From NCBI GenBank assembly GCA_947631685.1, contig CANRMI010000014.1, positions 1 to 63,922 of the forward strand: a DNA stretch of 63,922 nt. Reading direction: 5' to 3'. Shown here piece by piece: positions 46,343 to 55,517 of the stretch (position 1 is the stretch's first letter; the number at the start of each line of letters is the position of its first letter). The position numbers and the translations under genes were made by a program. Below the pieces are notes generated by a model. The model made no database searches, was not told where the DNA came from, and saw only the letters and a list, made by a program, of their open reading frames with translations. The stretch comes from an uncultured Lachnospiraceae bacterium (GTDB taxonomy: Bacteria > Bacillota > Clostridia > Lachnospirales > Lachnospiraceae).

Positions 46343-47185
46343 TTACACGCCCAGATAGCAGTGGAAGCCTCCGTCCACCGGCAGCACCACGCCGGTCACG
46401 AAGCTGCTGCCCTTAGGGCTTGCCAGAAATAAAAGCGCGCCGATCAAATCCTCCGGCTCCCCGTATTTTCCCATGGGCGTACTCTCAATGATCTTCCTGC
46501 TCCTTTCAGTGGGCGTCCCGTCGGGATTAAAGTGGAGCGCGTGATTCTGGGTAGTCTGGAAAAATCCCGGTGCCAGCGCATTGACCCGGATACCGCTTTT
46601 GGCAAAATAGTTGGCCGCCCATTCCGTAAAATTGGAGACCGCCGCCTTGGCGCCGGAATACCCCGGAATCCTGGTCAAAGGGCCGTAGGCGCCCATACTG
46701 GAAATATTGATGATATTGGCATTTTCCTGTCCCACCATGGCCTCACCGAAGACCTGGGTGGGCAGCATGGTTCCATAGAGGTTCAGGTCCAGCTCTTTTT
46801 TAATATTGCCCATGTCCGTGGTAAAGAAATTCAGCATATCCTCTTTCGCGTCAGCAAACTGGTCCTGCGGAACCTCCGCGCTCTTCACCGCGCCCCCCGC
46901 GCAGTTTACCAAAATGTTGATCTTGCCCCACTGATTTAAGATCTCCTGCTTTGCCTGCTCCAAGCTTTCCCGGCTGAGCACATCCGCGGACACCGTAATG
47001 GCTTCTCCTCCGGCCTCCTCTATGTCCTTTTTCACAGGCAGGCCATGCTCCGCCTCTCTTCCCAAAACAGCCACTTTCGCTCCGCATAAGGCCAGGGCCC
47101 TGCAGAACATGCCGCCGATAATGCCGCTGCCTCCGGTGACGACCGCCACCTCTCCCTCCAAATCGATCCGAAAAGGTAATTCCAT
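46343..47185 (-). CDS. SDR oxidoreductase, possibly D-mannonate/fructuronate reductase type
   Basis: 280 residues, classical short-chain dehydrogenase: the cofactor motif TGGSGIIGG near residue 18, NCAGGA, the catalytic Ser in NISSMGAYGP and the YSGAK Tyr/Lys pair, then a C-terminal PVDGGFHCYLGV. The motif GGSGIIGGMFCRAL and the region after NCAGGAVKSAEV resemble the SDR-type mannonate oxidoreductases (YjmF/UxuB group) of Firmicutes. That would fit hexuronate breakdown, but no uxuA or uxaC is here, so the substrate is uncertain. It is a single gene with its own promoter. Confidence 0.75.
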   Translation of the reverse strand: MELPFRIDLEGEVAVVTGGSGIIGGMFCRALALCGAKVAVLGREAEHGLPVKKDIEEAGGEAITVSADVLSRESLEQAKQEILNQWGKINILVNCAGGAVKSAEVPQDQFADAKEDMLNFFTTDMGNIKKELDLNLYGTMLPTQVFGEAMVGQENANIINISSMGAYGPLTRIPGYSGAKAAVSNFTEWAANYFAKSGIRVNALAPGFFQTTQNHALHFNPDGTPTERSRKIIESTPMGKYGEPEDLIGALLFLASPKGSSFVTGVVLPVDGGFHCYLGV

Positions 47186-47237
47186 TCCCCGCTCCTTTCT
47201 TTGCGCCAGCGCGCAACAACATTCTGTGATCGCCTTT

Positions 47238-47266
47238 ATTGTAGCACAGTCTTTTTAAAATGTCAG
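47238..47266 (-). promoter_or_regulatory. Promoter of the SDR gene
   Basis: Minus-strand -35 CTGACA (47261-47266), a 17-base spacer and -10 TACAAT (47238-47243), 52 bases before the SDR start. Confidence 0.7.
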
Positions 47267-47282
47267 CAAAAAGCTGCGGTAC

Positions 47283-48635
47283 TCAGAGCCCCGTCCGGAT
47301 GATCTTTTTCCACTTGGGGGAAAACAGATAATACGCGATCATCATGAACATGCCGAAGCCAAAGCTGATGGGAAAACACAGCATGATATAAGTACCGTCG
47401 AAGAATCTGTCGATCAGATAGGCGCTGGGGATCCTGACCGCCCAGAGCATCAGGATGTTGACTATCGTACTGTACCGGATCAGCCCCACCCCGTTGACAA
47501 TACATATGATACCGTTAAAGATCGCGTAAAGCCACTGGGACAGGAGCATGATCACCACGTATCTGCCCGCATATAACAATACGGTTTCGTCCTTGGAAAA
47601 ACAGCGCAGGATAGGGGTTCTCACGGTGATCATCAAAAGTCCCGCGGCCAGCGTGATCAGGCCGGAAACAACGGGAATCTTAATATATCCTGCCCGCAGC
47701 CTGTCATAATCCTCCGCTCCGTAATTCTGTCCGGAAAAGGTGGTGGCCGCCGAGGACAGAGCCGTAATGGCCACATTGGAAAGCCCTGTGATCCTGCCTG
47801 CCACGGACTGTCCTGCCATAAACGTGGAGCCCTGGGAGTTGACCAGTGTCTGCATAGCCACATGGCCAAGGGAATAAAGGGAATTGTTCAGGCCGATGGG
47901 CAGGCCGATGGCAATGATATTTTTCAGTTCTTCCCCAAAAAAGCGCTTAGGCAAAACGAGGTAGTCCATTTCAGGAAAACGTCTGCGGATATACAAAATA
48001 CTCACGATCCAGGACAGATACATGGCAATACTGGTCGAAAGCGCCGCGCCCCCTGCATCCATCCGGAAGCCGGCAACAAAGACCAGATCCAGCACAATAT
48101 TGGCCACGCAGGAAACCACCAGGAACCAGAGCGAGGCCCTGCTGTCCCCCAGTCCCCTTAAAATTCCCGCGTTCATATTGTAGCCGATATTGCCCAGCGA
48201 ACCTAAAAATACGATCCGCGTGTAGGACACCGCGGCTCCCCAGGCCTCCTCGGGCACATTCATAAACCGCAGGATCAGAGGCGTCACCAGCAGCCCTATG
48301 ACACACAGCGGAATACCGCACATATAGACAAAGGCAACCGCGGTATCGCATATTTTTTTCATTTTTTCCATATCCCCGGAACCGGCGTACTGAGAAACCA
48401 GTATGGAAACGCCCGTACCGATACCGAGGAAAATACACAGCAGTACCTCCACCGGCTGGGAACTGGTCCCCACCGCCGCCAGAGAATTATCCCCGCAAAA
48501 CTGTCCGATCACCAGCGTGTCCACCGTGGTATACATCTGCTGCAGCACATTTCCCAATATGATGGGAAGCGCGAACAGCAGCACTTTTTTCATGATGGGC
48601 CCCGTAGTCATGTCGATCTTTCCGCTTTTTTCCAT
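47283..48635 (-). CDS. MATE family efflux transporter
   Basis: 450 residues from ATG 48635 behind GGGAG; the longer frame reaches back into the promoter region without family sequence. The first repeat shows MTTGPIMKKVLLFALPIILGN, LQQMYTTVDTLVIGQF and SSQPVEVLLCIFLGIGTGVSILVSQYAG; the second repeat has GLPIGLNNSLYSLGHVAMQTLVN. It is a DinF/NorM-like exporter with an unknown substrate, distinct from the MATE protein at 36706. It is divergent from the AraC gene, which may control it. Confidence 0.92.
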   Translation of the reverse strand: MEKSGKIDMTTGPIMKKVLLFALPIILGNVLQQMYTTVDTLVIGQFCGDNSLAAVGTSSQPVEVLLCIFLGIGTGVSILVSQYAGSGDMEKMKKICDTAVAFVYMCGIPLCVIGLLVTPLILRFMNVPEEAWGAAVSYTRIVFLGSLGNIGYNMNAGILRGLGDSRASLWFLVVSCVANIVLDLVFVAGFRMDAGGAALSTSIAMYLSWIVSILYIRRRFPEMDYLVLPKRFFGEELKNIIAIGLPIGLNNSLYSLGHVAMQTLVNSQGSTFMAGQSVAGRITGLSNVAITALSSAATTFSGQNYGAEDYDRLRAGYIKIPVVSGLITLAAGLLMITVRTPILRCFSKDETVLLYAGRYVVIMLLSQWLYAIFNGIICIVNGVGLIRYSTIVNILMLWAVRIPSAYLIDRFFDGTYIMLCFPISFGFGMFMMIAYYLFSPKWKKIIRTGL

Positions 48636-48700
48636 AGCTGTCTTCTCCCGCCGTTCCAAGTATACTTTGTTCCACAGGATAAAGTTTAATAAATCTGATT

Positions 48701-48729
48701 TTGCTTTTCTTATCATTTTATGAGATAAT
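48701..48729 (+). promoter_or_regulatory. Promoter of the AraC gene
   Basis: -35 TTGCTT (48701-48706), a 17-base spacer and -10 GATAAT (48724-48729). A second TATAAT follows at 48735-48740 and could be the real -10. The divergent MATE gene may share operators here. Confidence 0.5.
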
Positions 48730-48803
48730 GGGGATATAATTTATGCGGATATGACATATGATGACTGCCGCCTGACCCGGGCGGACGCAGAGGAGGAAAA
48801 GAC

Positions 48804-49652
48804 ATGGCGCTTCCGCTTCCTGAAGGACAACTTTTTCACATTGAATACAGAAAACTTCCCGCGGGTTATGAGATGCCTTCCCTGGAAGCCGCTTCCGACT
48901 ATTACGAACTGGGATATCACATCCGCGGGGACCGGACCACCATTACCCCGGACATGAGCTTTGTTTCCCATCCCGGCTGTGTCAGCGTGATGGCGCCTCT
49001 GGTCTACCACCGGACGCTTCCCGCTTCCGCCGCTCCCTACGAAAGCATCCTGATAAAATTTTCCCCGCTGTTTATCCGTCCGCTGACACAGCGGTTCGGG
49101 CAACGGCTTTTAGACGATATCTATTCCCATCCGTCCAACCGTTTTACGAAAAAAGTCCGGTCCGATGTCCGGCGGCTTTTCTTCCGTATGCTGGACGAAT
49201 ACCAAAGTCCCGCTCGGCAGGCGTCCCCGTACAGCGAATGCAGGATCCAGTGTATGCTGTCGGAACTGCTGCTGACGATCGCGGAACACAGGCTGGCGGA
49301 CGATAACGCCGATATCTATCCCGCCACGCTGACGCCTCCCGTCATCGAAGCCATCTACTACATGGAAAAGCACTACGCCGAAACCATTTCCATCGAAACG
49401 GCCGCCGGCATGGCAAACTATTCCACCGCTTATTTTTCCAGGCTGTTTAAGGCGCAGCTGGGCAAATCCTATACGGAATACCTGGGCAGCATCCGCATCA
49501 GAAACGCCAAACGCCTGCTTCTCGGCACCGGGAAATCCGTTACGGAGATCGCCCTGGAAAGCGGTTACCAGTACCCGGGAAATCTTACCGCCGCTTTTAA
49601 GAAACAGACCGGCATGACGCCCCGGCAGTATAGGGCAAAATTCCTTCCATAG
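48804..49652 (+). CDS. AraC family transcriptional regulator
   Basis: 282 residues; AGGAGG lies 7 bases before the ATG. A cupin-like N-terminal sensing domain (about 1-150) is followed by the double helix-turn-helix (about 180-280): AAGMANYSTAYFSRLFKAQLGKS, then VTEIALESGYQYPGNLTAAFKKQTGMTPRQYR. Its target is unknown; the divergent MATE exporter is the obvious candidate. It ends 18 bases from the convergent cobQ end. Confidence 0.9.
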   Translation: MALPLPEGQLFHIEYRKLPAGYEMPSLEAASDYYELGYHIRGDRTTITPDMSFVSHPGCVSVMAPLVYHRTLPASAAPYESILIKFSPLFIRPLTQRFGQRLLDDIYSHPSNRFTKKVRSDVRRLFFRMLDEYQSPARQASPYSECRIQCMLSELLLTIAEHRLADDNADIYPATLTPPVIEAIYYMEKHYAETISIETAAGMANYSTAYFSRLFKAQLGKSYTEYLGSIRIRNAKRLLLGTGKSVTEIALESGYQYPGNLTAAFKKQTGMTPRQYRAKFLP

Positions 49653-49670
49653 CCGCCCTTCCCCGCGATC

Positions 49671-51149
49671 TTATTCAAAAATTTTCTGTATTTTATCCAT
49701 GTCCAGGCTTTCCCTGAGCGCCGTCGCCAAAAGTTCGTACTGGCTCTGGCGAAAGGTTTCCGCGTCCGCGTCCGCGGAGCGTTTTTCCCGTGATATGCCT
49801 TTTCTTGAAAGAAGCATCTCTTCCAGCGCCGCCGCGACACCCTGGTCAAACAATCCGTGAATATAGGTGCCGGCTACGTTGTTACAAACAGCTCCGTCAC
49901 GGCTGCCGTCCGAGAGCAGGGAAAAGGCGCTTACATCCTTCAAAGGTTTTGACATCCCCATGTGTATCTGATAGCCGTCAAAAGAAGCGCCGGAAAGTCC
50001 CTGAAAAGCGCCGTCCCCCGCGCAGATCGTGCCTTTAGAACGCAGTCTGGTCTTTTTCGGTTCAAAGACAGTTTCCACCGGCAAAAGCGAAAGACCGGCC
50101 ATCTGTCCCCCTCGTTCAATATTGTATGGATCTCTTATGACGGTTCCTAACATCTGGTAGCCGCCGCATATGCCTAAAACGGGTTTGCCCGCCGAAGCAG
50201 CTTTTTTCACAAGAGCTTCCAATCCGTTCTGCCGCATCCACTCCAGGTCCGCCATGGTGCTTTTGGTTCCTGGCAGAATCACCATATCCGGATTGAAAAA
50301 TTCGGACATGCCTGTGACATAATTGACATGGACGGTATCCAGCCTGTCCAAAGGGTTAAAATCCGTGGCATTGGAAATCCTGGGAAACCGGATAACGGCA
50401 ATCTCCAGCGGCTTATGCAGCGTATTTTTCCTCTGGATCACGCTGTCCTCATCGTCGATGTCCACATGCAGATACGGCACCACACCCAGCACAGGCACAC
50501 CGGTCAGCTCCTCTATCATGTTAAGTCCGGGTTTTAAAATTTCCTCCTCTCCCCGGAATTTGTTAATGATCACACCCTTTATCCGCCTTTGCTGCCCCTT
50601 GGGCAGCAGCATGACGGTGCCGTAGATCTGGGCAAACACGCCGCCTCTGTCAATATCGGCCACCAAAATCACAGGCGCGTCAAACATCTCGGCAATCCCC
50701 ATATTGACCAGATCGTCCTGATTCAGATTGATCTCCGCCGGGCTCCCCGCGCCTTCGATCACGATCCGGTCATAGTCCTCCCGCAGTTTTTCATACGCCT
50801 GCCTGATGACACCCCGCAGCTTCGGCCGATACCTATAATATTCCGAAGCGCTCATGGTCCCGGCCACCTCTCCGTTTACAATAACCTGGCTGCCCATATC
50901 GGAACAGGGCTTTAAGAGAATAGGATTCATCAGAACACTGGGTTCCACGCAGGCAGCCTGCGCTTGTACCGCCTGAGCCCTTCCCATCTCCAGCCCCTCC
51001 TTTGTGATATAGCTGTTGAGAGCCATATTCTGGCTCTTAAAGGGAGCCACCGCTATGCCATCCTGGTGAAAAATACGACAAAGTCCCGCTGTGACCAGAC
51101 TTTTTCCCACGCCTGACATGGTTCCCTGGATCATAATACAATCCGCCAT
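49671..51149 (-). CDS. cobQ: Cobyric acid synthase
   Basis: 492 residues of the CobQ/CbiP family: an N-terminal ATPase domain (MIQGTMSGVGKSLVTAGLCR; PFKSQNMALNSYIT; VIEGAGSPAEINL) and a C-terminal glutamine amidotransferase with the Cys in LGICGGYQMLG and His in GTYIHGLFD. It amidates the b, d, e and g side chains of adenosylcobyrinic diamide. It is the last gene of the cobalamin operon, 15 bases after cobD; AGGAGAG supports ATG 51149. It is the only corrin-modifying gene present. Confidence 0.95.
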   Translation of the reverse strand: MADCIMIQGTMSGVGKSLVTAGLCRIFHQDGIAVAPFKSQNMALNSYITKEGLEMGRAQAVQAQAACVEPSVLMNPILLKPCSDMGSQVIVNGEVAGTMSASEYYRYRPKLRGVIRQAYEKLREDYDRIVIEGAGSPAEINLNQDDLVNMGIAEMFDAPVILVADIDRGGVFAQIYGTVMLLPKGQQRRIKGVIINKFRGEEEILKPGLNMIEELTGVPVLGVVPYLHVDIDDEDSVIQRKNTLHKPLEIAVIRFPRISNATDFNPLDRLDTVHVNYVTGMSEFFNPDMVILPGTKSTMADLEWMRQNGLEALVKKAASAGKPVLGICGGYQMLGTVIRDPYNIERGGQMAGLSLLPVETVFEPKKTRLRSKGTICAGDGAFQGLSGASFDGYQIHMGMSKPLKDVSAFSLLSDGSRDGAVCNNVAGTYIHGLFDQGVAAALEEMLLSRKGISREKRSADADAETFRQSQYELLATALRESLDMDKIQKIFE

Positions 51150-51164
51150 TTACACGCTCTCCTC

Positions 51165-52232
51165 CTACTTTGCCGTTTTGCCCATTATCCGCCACAGGGC
51201 CTCGCAAAAGCGATCGTTATCCCGGGGCATACGCAGAGCCATGCGGTAATAGCCGTCACCCAGGCCTGGATAGGAACCGCAGTCCCGCAGCAATATTCCC
51301 TGCTCCCCCATCTTGGTGCCCAAAGAAGGAACAGATGTCCGAAAAAACAGATAGTTAGCCTCGCCGCCCAGAACCTCCAGACCGTCGCTTTCCAAGGCTT
51401 TCCGCATTCTCTCCCGCTCTCCCGCGATCAGAGCGCGGGACCGGGAAAGATAGTCTTTGTCTTCCATAGACGCGATACCGGCCTCCTGGGCGGCAATGGA
51501 AACGGGCCAGCTTTGGCCGTACCCTGCCAGACTCTCCCGCAGCCTCTCGCCTCCACAGAAGGCATAGCCCAGACGCAGACCGGCCAGAGCATAGAGTTTT
51601 GTAGCCGCCTGAAGGATCACAAGATCATCATATTCAAACAGCTTGTCCGTCAGGGAATGGGCCTCCGGTTCCTCCAGGAAACCGTTAAAACATTCATCCA
51701 CCCACAGAATTACCTGATTTTCCCTGCAGCGCTCTAAAACAAGCCCAAGGAGCGCCGGATCCGCGGTCCTGCCCGTGGGATTGTTGGGATTGCATAAAAA
51801 CAGTGCGTCCAGATCCGGCGTAATCTCCTCCAGGATGCGGTCCGTCAGCGCGAACCGGTCTTCCGGTTTCAGAAAATGTCGGCGGATTCCGCACCCAAAA
51901 GCGGAAAGCGCGCACTCATATTCCGAAAAGGTGGGGGCGGTAAGAAGCACGCGACCTCCTCTGAACATCGCGCCAGCCCGCCAGATCAGATCGCTGGCCC
52001 CGTTCCCCGGCAGGATAAATTCCGGAGGAATCCGGTAAAAATCCCCGACAGCCTGCCGCAGACGCCGATACTGCGTATCGGGGTAATAAACCCATTGATC
52101 CGCGGTTTTTCTAAGCACTTTTTGAGCCTTTTGGGACATGCCCATGGGATTTACGTTCACGGAAAAATCCAGGGGCTCCTGTCCGTATGTTTCATAAAAC
52201 CCAAGATGATCCCCGCCGTGCGCCGGCCTCAT
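51165..52232 (-). CDS. cobD: L-threonine-O-3-phosphate decarboxylase
   Basis: 355 residues from ATG 52232, which overlaps the cbiB stop (ATGA); the ATG at 52256 lies further inside cbiB. PLP aminotransferase fold type I: HGGDHLGFYETYG, the LDFSVNVNPMG start, NPNNPTGR, WVDECFNGF and the PLP Lys in LQAATKLYALAGLRLGYAF. It makes the aminopropanol phosphate arm of cobalamin for CbiB. A histidinol-phosphate aminotransferase is the alternative, but the neighbours decide for CobD. Confidence 0.92.
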   Translation of the reverse strand: MRPAHGGDHLGFYETYGQEPLDFSVNVNPMGMSQKAQKVLRKTADQWVYYPDTQYRRLRQAVGDFYRIPPEFILPGNGASDLIWRAGAMFRGGRVLLTAPTFSEYECALSAFGCGIRRHFLKPEDRFALTDRILEEITPDLDALFLCNPNNPTGRTADPALLGLVLERCRENQVILWVDECFNGFLEEPEAHSLTDKLFEYDDLVILQAATKLYALAGLRLGYAFCGGERLRESLAGYGQSWPVSIAAQEAGIASMEDKDYLSRSRALIAGERERMRKALESDGLEVLGGEANYLFFRTSVPSLGTKMGEQGILLRDCGSYPGLGDGYYRMALRMPRDNDRFCEALWRIMGKTAK

Positions 52233-53203
52233 AACATCACCATCCCTTTCAGACATAGACAGAGAAAAAAGCAGAGGAAGCCGGATACATACAAAAGCCG
52301 ATCCGCCCGCAGAATATCCTCCGCCTCTATGGGACGGTCGTCATCTCCCAGATAAGGCTTATCCACTTCCCTGTCAAAATAGCTGGCGGGCCCGCCCAGA
52401 CGGATATGCAGGGCTCCCGCGTAAACGGATTCTGTCTGGGCGGAATTAGGACTCGCATGACAGCGCCGGTCCCTGAGAAAGATCCGCCACGCGTTTGCCC
52501 CGTCCAGTTTCAGAAGCCGGGCGGAAAACAGAGCTAAAAGCGCCGCCAGCCGGGCAGGCACAAAATTGACCGCATCGTCCAGCTTTGCCGCCGCCCGGCC
52601 GAAAAACAGATACCGCTCGTTTTTATAGCCCAGCATACTGTCCATGGTGTTGATCGCTTTGTATAAAACTCCCAAAGGAGCACCTCCCAGAGCAAGGTAC
52701 AGCATGGGCGCGATCACGCCGTCGGAGCTGTTTTCCGCCACGGTTTCCACACAGGCCCTGAACACGCCGGCCATATCCAGCCGGTCCGTGTCCCGGCCCA
52801 CGATCCGCCCCACTGCAGCCTGCGCGGCGGGAAGCTCGTTCCGGCAGGCGTACACCCGCAGGCTTTCTTTTTTCAGACACTTCATGGCCAGACACTGCCA
52901 GCACAGAAAGCTCTCCGACAGGAATCCGGCCGGAGGAAAGTACCGATAGAGCAGATATAAAGCGCCCCGGATTGCCCCAAAGGAGCCCGCGCACAGAATC
53001 AGTACGAGAATGGCGCCGCCAGCCAGTTCCCACCTAGCTTTCCTGGGAAATATCTTTCTGATCCACCGCTCCAGAAGGGAAACCGCCTTTCCCATCCAGA
53101 CCACGATATGAAACCCGCCAAGCGGATCACCCAGCCACAGGTCCAGAAAAAATCCCACCACAAACGCCGCCATATGATAAACTGCCATATGATACCCCGT
53201 CAT
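52229..53203 (-). CDS. cbiB: Adenosylcobinamide-phosphate synthase
   Basis: 324 residues from ATG 53203, which overlaps the cobC stop (ATGA); the longer frame is antisense noise. An integral membrane protein with FFLDLWLGDPLGGFHIVVWMGK at the N-terminus, ETVAENSSDGVIAPMLYLALGGAPLG, YKAINTMDSMLGYKN and RRCHASPNSAQTESVYAGALHIRLGG. It joins cobyric acid to the aminopropanol arm made by CobD. Typical length and motifs. Confidence 0.94.
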   Translation of the reverse strand: MTGYHMAVYHMAAFVVGFFLDLWLGDPLGGFHIVVWMGKAVSLLERWIRKIFPRKARWELAGGAILVLILCAGSFGAIRGALYLLYRYFPPAGFLSESFLCWQCLAMKCLKKESLRVYACRNELPAAQAAVGRIVGRDTDRLDMAGVFRACVETVAENSSDGVIAPMLYLALGGAPLGVLYKAINTMDSMLGYKNERYLFFGRAAAKLDDAVNFVPARLAALLALFSARLLKLDGANAWRIFLRDRRCHASPNSAQTESVYAGALHIRLGGPASYFDREVDKPYLGDDDRPIEAEDILRADRLLYVSGFLCFFLCLCLKGMVML

Positions 53204-53817
53204 GTCTGCCCACTCTCCTTCAGCGTGGAAATTTTCTGGAGATCCGTAAGGAAAAAGGAGGGCTTCTCCTCGGGTGCGGAAACAGCCGTACCCAAAAATC
53301 CCTGGCAGTTGTCCGTATATCCGTCGTAATAGTCCATGGCCGGCCTGGAAAATCGTTCCAGAACAGCCATGATCACGCCGCCGTGTACCACAAAGACAAG
53401 GCATTCTGTTCCCTGCGCAAGGTGGGAGCAAACGACCTCACCAAAACAGCGTTGCACACGCCAGGAAAATTCCTGCCGGGACTCCCCGCCCGGACAGGGA
53501 GCCAGGCATCCGCTCTCCACCCAGCTCCGGTATGCCCCATCCTCTTTCATTTCTTCAGCGTTTCTGCCTTCAAAAATCCCGAAATCCATTTCCCGCAGAT
53601 CCTCCAGGACGATCTGCTCCGCCTCCGGAAACATCAGTCCGGCCGTCTGTCGCGCGCGGAGAAGAGGGGACACGCAGACAAAGGGAAGACCCGCCATCGT
53701 GCCCGCGGCTTGGGCCTGCCGGATGCCAAGCGGGCTCAAGGGCTCGTCCGTCTTTCCGATGTAGCTTTTCTTCTGGTTTCCGGCCGTGGCGCCGTGGCGA
53801 AGCAGCAGAATTTTCAT
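53200..53817 (-). CDS. cobC: Histidine phosphatase, probably alpha-ribazole phosphatase
   Basis: 205 residues of the phosphoglycerate-mutase-like fold, with the catalytic LLRHGATAGN near residue 5, YIGKTDEPLSPLG, SPLLRARQTA and the second His in VVHGGVI. In the cobalamin operon it should remove phosphate from alpha-ribazole phosphate or adenosylcobalamin phosphate. Its start overlaps the short CobU-like gene by 4 bases. Function is by context; the fold is clear. Confidence 0.87.
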   Translation of the reverse strand: MKILLLRHGATAGNQKKSYIGKTDEPLSPLGIRQAQAAGTMAGLPFVCVSPLLRARQTAGLMFPEAEQIVLEDLREMDFGIFEGRNAEEMKEDGAYRSWVESGCLAPCPGGESRQEFSWRVQRCFGEVVCSHLAQGTECLVFVVHGGVIMAVLERFSRPAMDYYDGYTDNCQGFLGTAVSAPEEKPSFFLTDLQKISTLKESGQT

Positions 53818-54173
53818 GGCCGCTTCTCCTCTCCCTTGATTACGGAAGGAATCCCGCAGACCATCCGGACGACCTGGTCCGCCCGCTGCGCCAGACGTAT
53901 GCAGAGCCTGCCCACGGCCTCCCGGCCCAGCCTCTCACCGGCATCCAGAGGGATCACTCCGCTCCCCACCTCATTGCAGATCACCACTTCCTTTTTCACC
54001 AGTTCCTCAAACAGAAGATTCGTTTCCTCCGGACTGGCAAAAACCATCCGCTCCACATGAAAGACAACGGGGAGCCCGTTGAGACACCCGTCGGCCATAT
54101 CCTCTTCCCTATAGCCCAGAGACCTGGCAAAAGTCCTTTTGCCCGATCCCTCGCCGCCTACGATCAAGATCAT
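53814..54173 (-). CDS. Short CobU-like nucleotide-binding protein
   Basis: 119 residues from ATG 54173, chosen for GGAGG 5 bases before it. It has a P-loop (MILIVGGEGSGKRTFA) and the C-terminal part of CobU (VVICNEVGSGVIPLDAGERLG, then LAQRADQVVRMVCGIP) but lacks about 60 central residues of CobU, where the guanylyl-accepting His (GRP-type) motif sits. A complete-length CobU is encoded three genes upstream. It may be a specialised paralogue or a decaying copy; coupled translation with cobC favours a live gene. Confidence 0.75.
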   Translation of the reverse strand: MILIVGGEGSGKRTFARSLGYREEDMADGCLNGLPVVFHVERMVFASPEETNLLFEELVKKEVVICNEVGSGVIPLDAGERLGREAVGRLCIRLAQRADQVVRMVCGIPSVIKGEEKRP

Positions 54174-54230
54174 AATATCCTCCATTCCTCCGCTTCCACG
54201 AGACCCTTTCACAATTTATCCGCCGCAGCT

Positions 54231-54998
54231 TTATAATTTGTCCGCCACCACATAACACAGCAGCATCAAAAGCTCGTCAAACGTGATAATGAATCCGGCC
54301 AGATCTCCGGACATTCCGCCAAATTCCCGCCCGGACATCCTGTAAAGAAACAGGGCGGAAAAAATAAACACAAGGACACAGGCTGCCCCGCTTACGGGAG
54401 AGAGGAAAAACATTCCCACCCCGCAGGCCGCCTCCCAGATTAGCAGCATGGCCGCCGCAGATTTAGCCGAAGCAGAACGGAACGTATGCTGAAGCCCGCT
54501 CTCCTGCGCGGAGGGAAAGCACACGCTGGCAAACGCGCCCAAAGCCCTGGCGGAAACCTGATGCAGCCCCAGAGTGAGTACGGCAGTGTAAGTGCGGGGC
54601 AGCTCCACGCAAAGAGCGACGGATAAAATAAGATAACCGAAGCAGGCCATCACGGCAAAGGCCCCGGCATCCGGATCCTTTAAAATCTCCCGCTTTCTTT
54701 CCGGCTGTGCATGGCTGGAAAGCGCGTCCACAGTGTCCATAAAGCCGTCCATATGGATACCGCCGGTGAAAAGCAGCGGCAGCAGCACCAGACCGGCCGC
54801 AAAAAGAATCGGCCCGAAAGAAAGGGCGTCGCACACATACAGCCAGCCCGCCTGAAGCGCTCCGGCGCACACCCCCACAAGGGGCAGCCAGGCCAGCATA
54901 TATTTTAAATTTTCTTTTTTCCACTCTACCCTAGGCATGGGGATGACGGAAAACATGGAAAAAGCCATGCACAGTGAGCGAAAGAGCTCTCTTACCAC
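54231..54998 (-). CDS. cobS: Adenosylcobinamide-GDP ribazoletransferase
   Basis: 255 residues, membrane protein starting at GTG 54998 with AAGGGGG 7 bases before it; the start overlaps the cobU end. Motifs of CobS: FSVIPMPRVEWKKENL, LPLLFTGGIHMDGFMDTVDALSSHA, EILKDPDAGAFAV and GMSGDLAGFIITFDELLMLL. It joins adenosylcobinamide-GDP and alpha-ribazole, the last assembly step of cobalamin. Confidence 0.95.
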   Translation of the reverse strand: MVRELFRSLCMAFSMFSVIPMPRVEWKKENLKYMLAWLPLVGVCAGALQAGWLYVCDALSFGPILFAAGLVLLPLLFTGGIHMDGFMDTVDALSSHAQPERKREILKDPDAGAFAVMACFGYLILSVALCVELPRTYTAVLTLGLHQVSARALGAFASVCFPSAQESGLQHTFRSASAKSAAAMLLIWEAACGVGMFFLSPVSGAACVLVFIFSALFLYRMSGREFGGMSGDLAGFIITFDELLMLLCYVVADKL

Positions 54999-55516
54999 AC
55001 CATCGCCCCCTTTTGCGGAACGGGGATCCCGCAGACCAGCTCGCAGACCGTGTCAGCTTTTTTTGCCAGCGCCGCGTTGATCCTGCCCAAAGCGCGGATA
55101 TAGGCCATGGTCCCCTCATCGTACAGTCTGCCGTCGCTTGACACATCATTGGTTACCACCACTACATGCCTGCTCTGCTCCAGAAGAGCCTCCACGCCCC
55201 GTATCACCCGTTCAAAAGGATCCTCCCAGGCACCGTCCTCATGAAACATCTCGTTCGCCGTCAGGTTGCAGATACACTCTAACAGAACCGTCCCCCGCCC
55301 GGGGAGCGTCAGGGAAGCCAGATCCGTGTACCTCTCTATCGTTTTAAAGCCTTTTCCCTCCCGCATCCGGCGGTGCTTTTCAATTTTTCTCAGGCTCTCC
55401 TCCCCATAGGGACGCATAGCGGCAATATAGTACCGGGGGCCGGGAAGCTTTCCGCAGAGAGCTTCCGCATAAGAACTTTTGCCGCAGCCGGAGCCGCCGG
55501 TGAGTAATATCAGCAT
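54992..55516 (-). CDS. cobU: Adenosylcobinamide kinase / guanylyltransferase
   Basis: 174 residues from ATG 55516, one base after the cobT stop (a GTG at 55525 is the alternative). P-loop ILLTGGSGCGKSSYAE, the IEKHRRMREGKGF region with the likely guanylylated His, VLLECICNLTANEMF and a C-terminal ALAKKADTVCELVCGIP. The usual TNEVG motif is VTNDVSSDG here. Makes adenosylcobinamide-GDP for CobS. Confidence 0.88.
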   Translation of the reverse strand: MLILLTGGSGCGKSSYAEALCGKLPGPRYYIAAMRPYGEESLRKIEKHRRMREGKGFKTIERYTDLASLTLPGRGTVLLECICNLTANEMFHEDGAWEDPFERVIRGVEALLEQSRHVVVVTNDVSSDGRLYDEGTMAYIRALGRINAALAKKADTVCELVCGIPVPQKGAMVW

Positions 55517-55517
55517 A

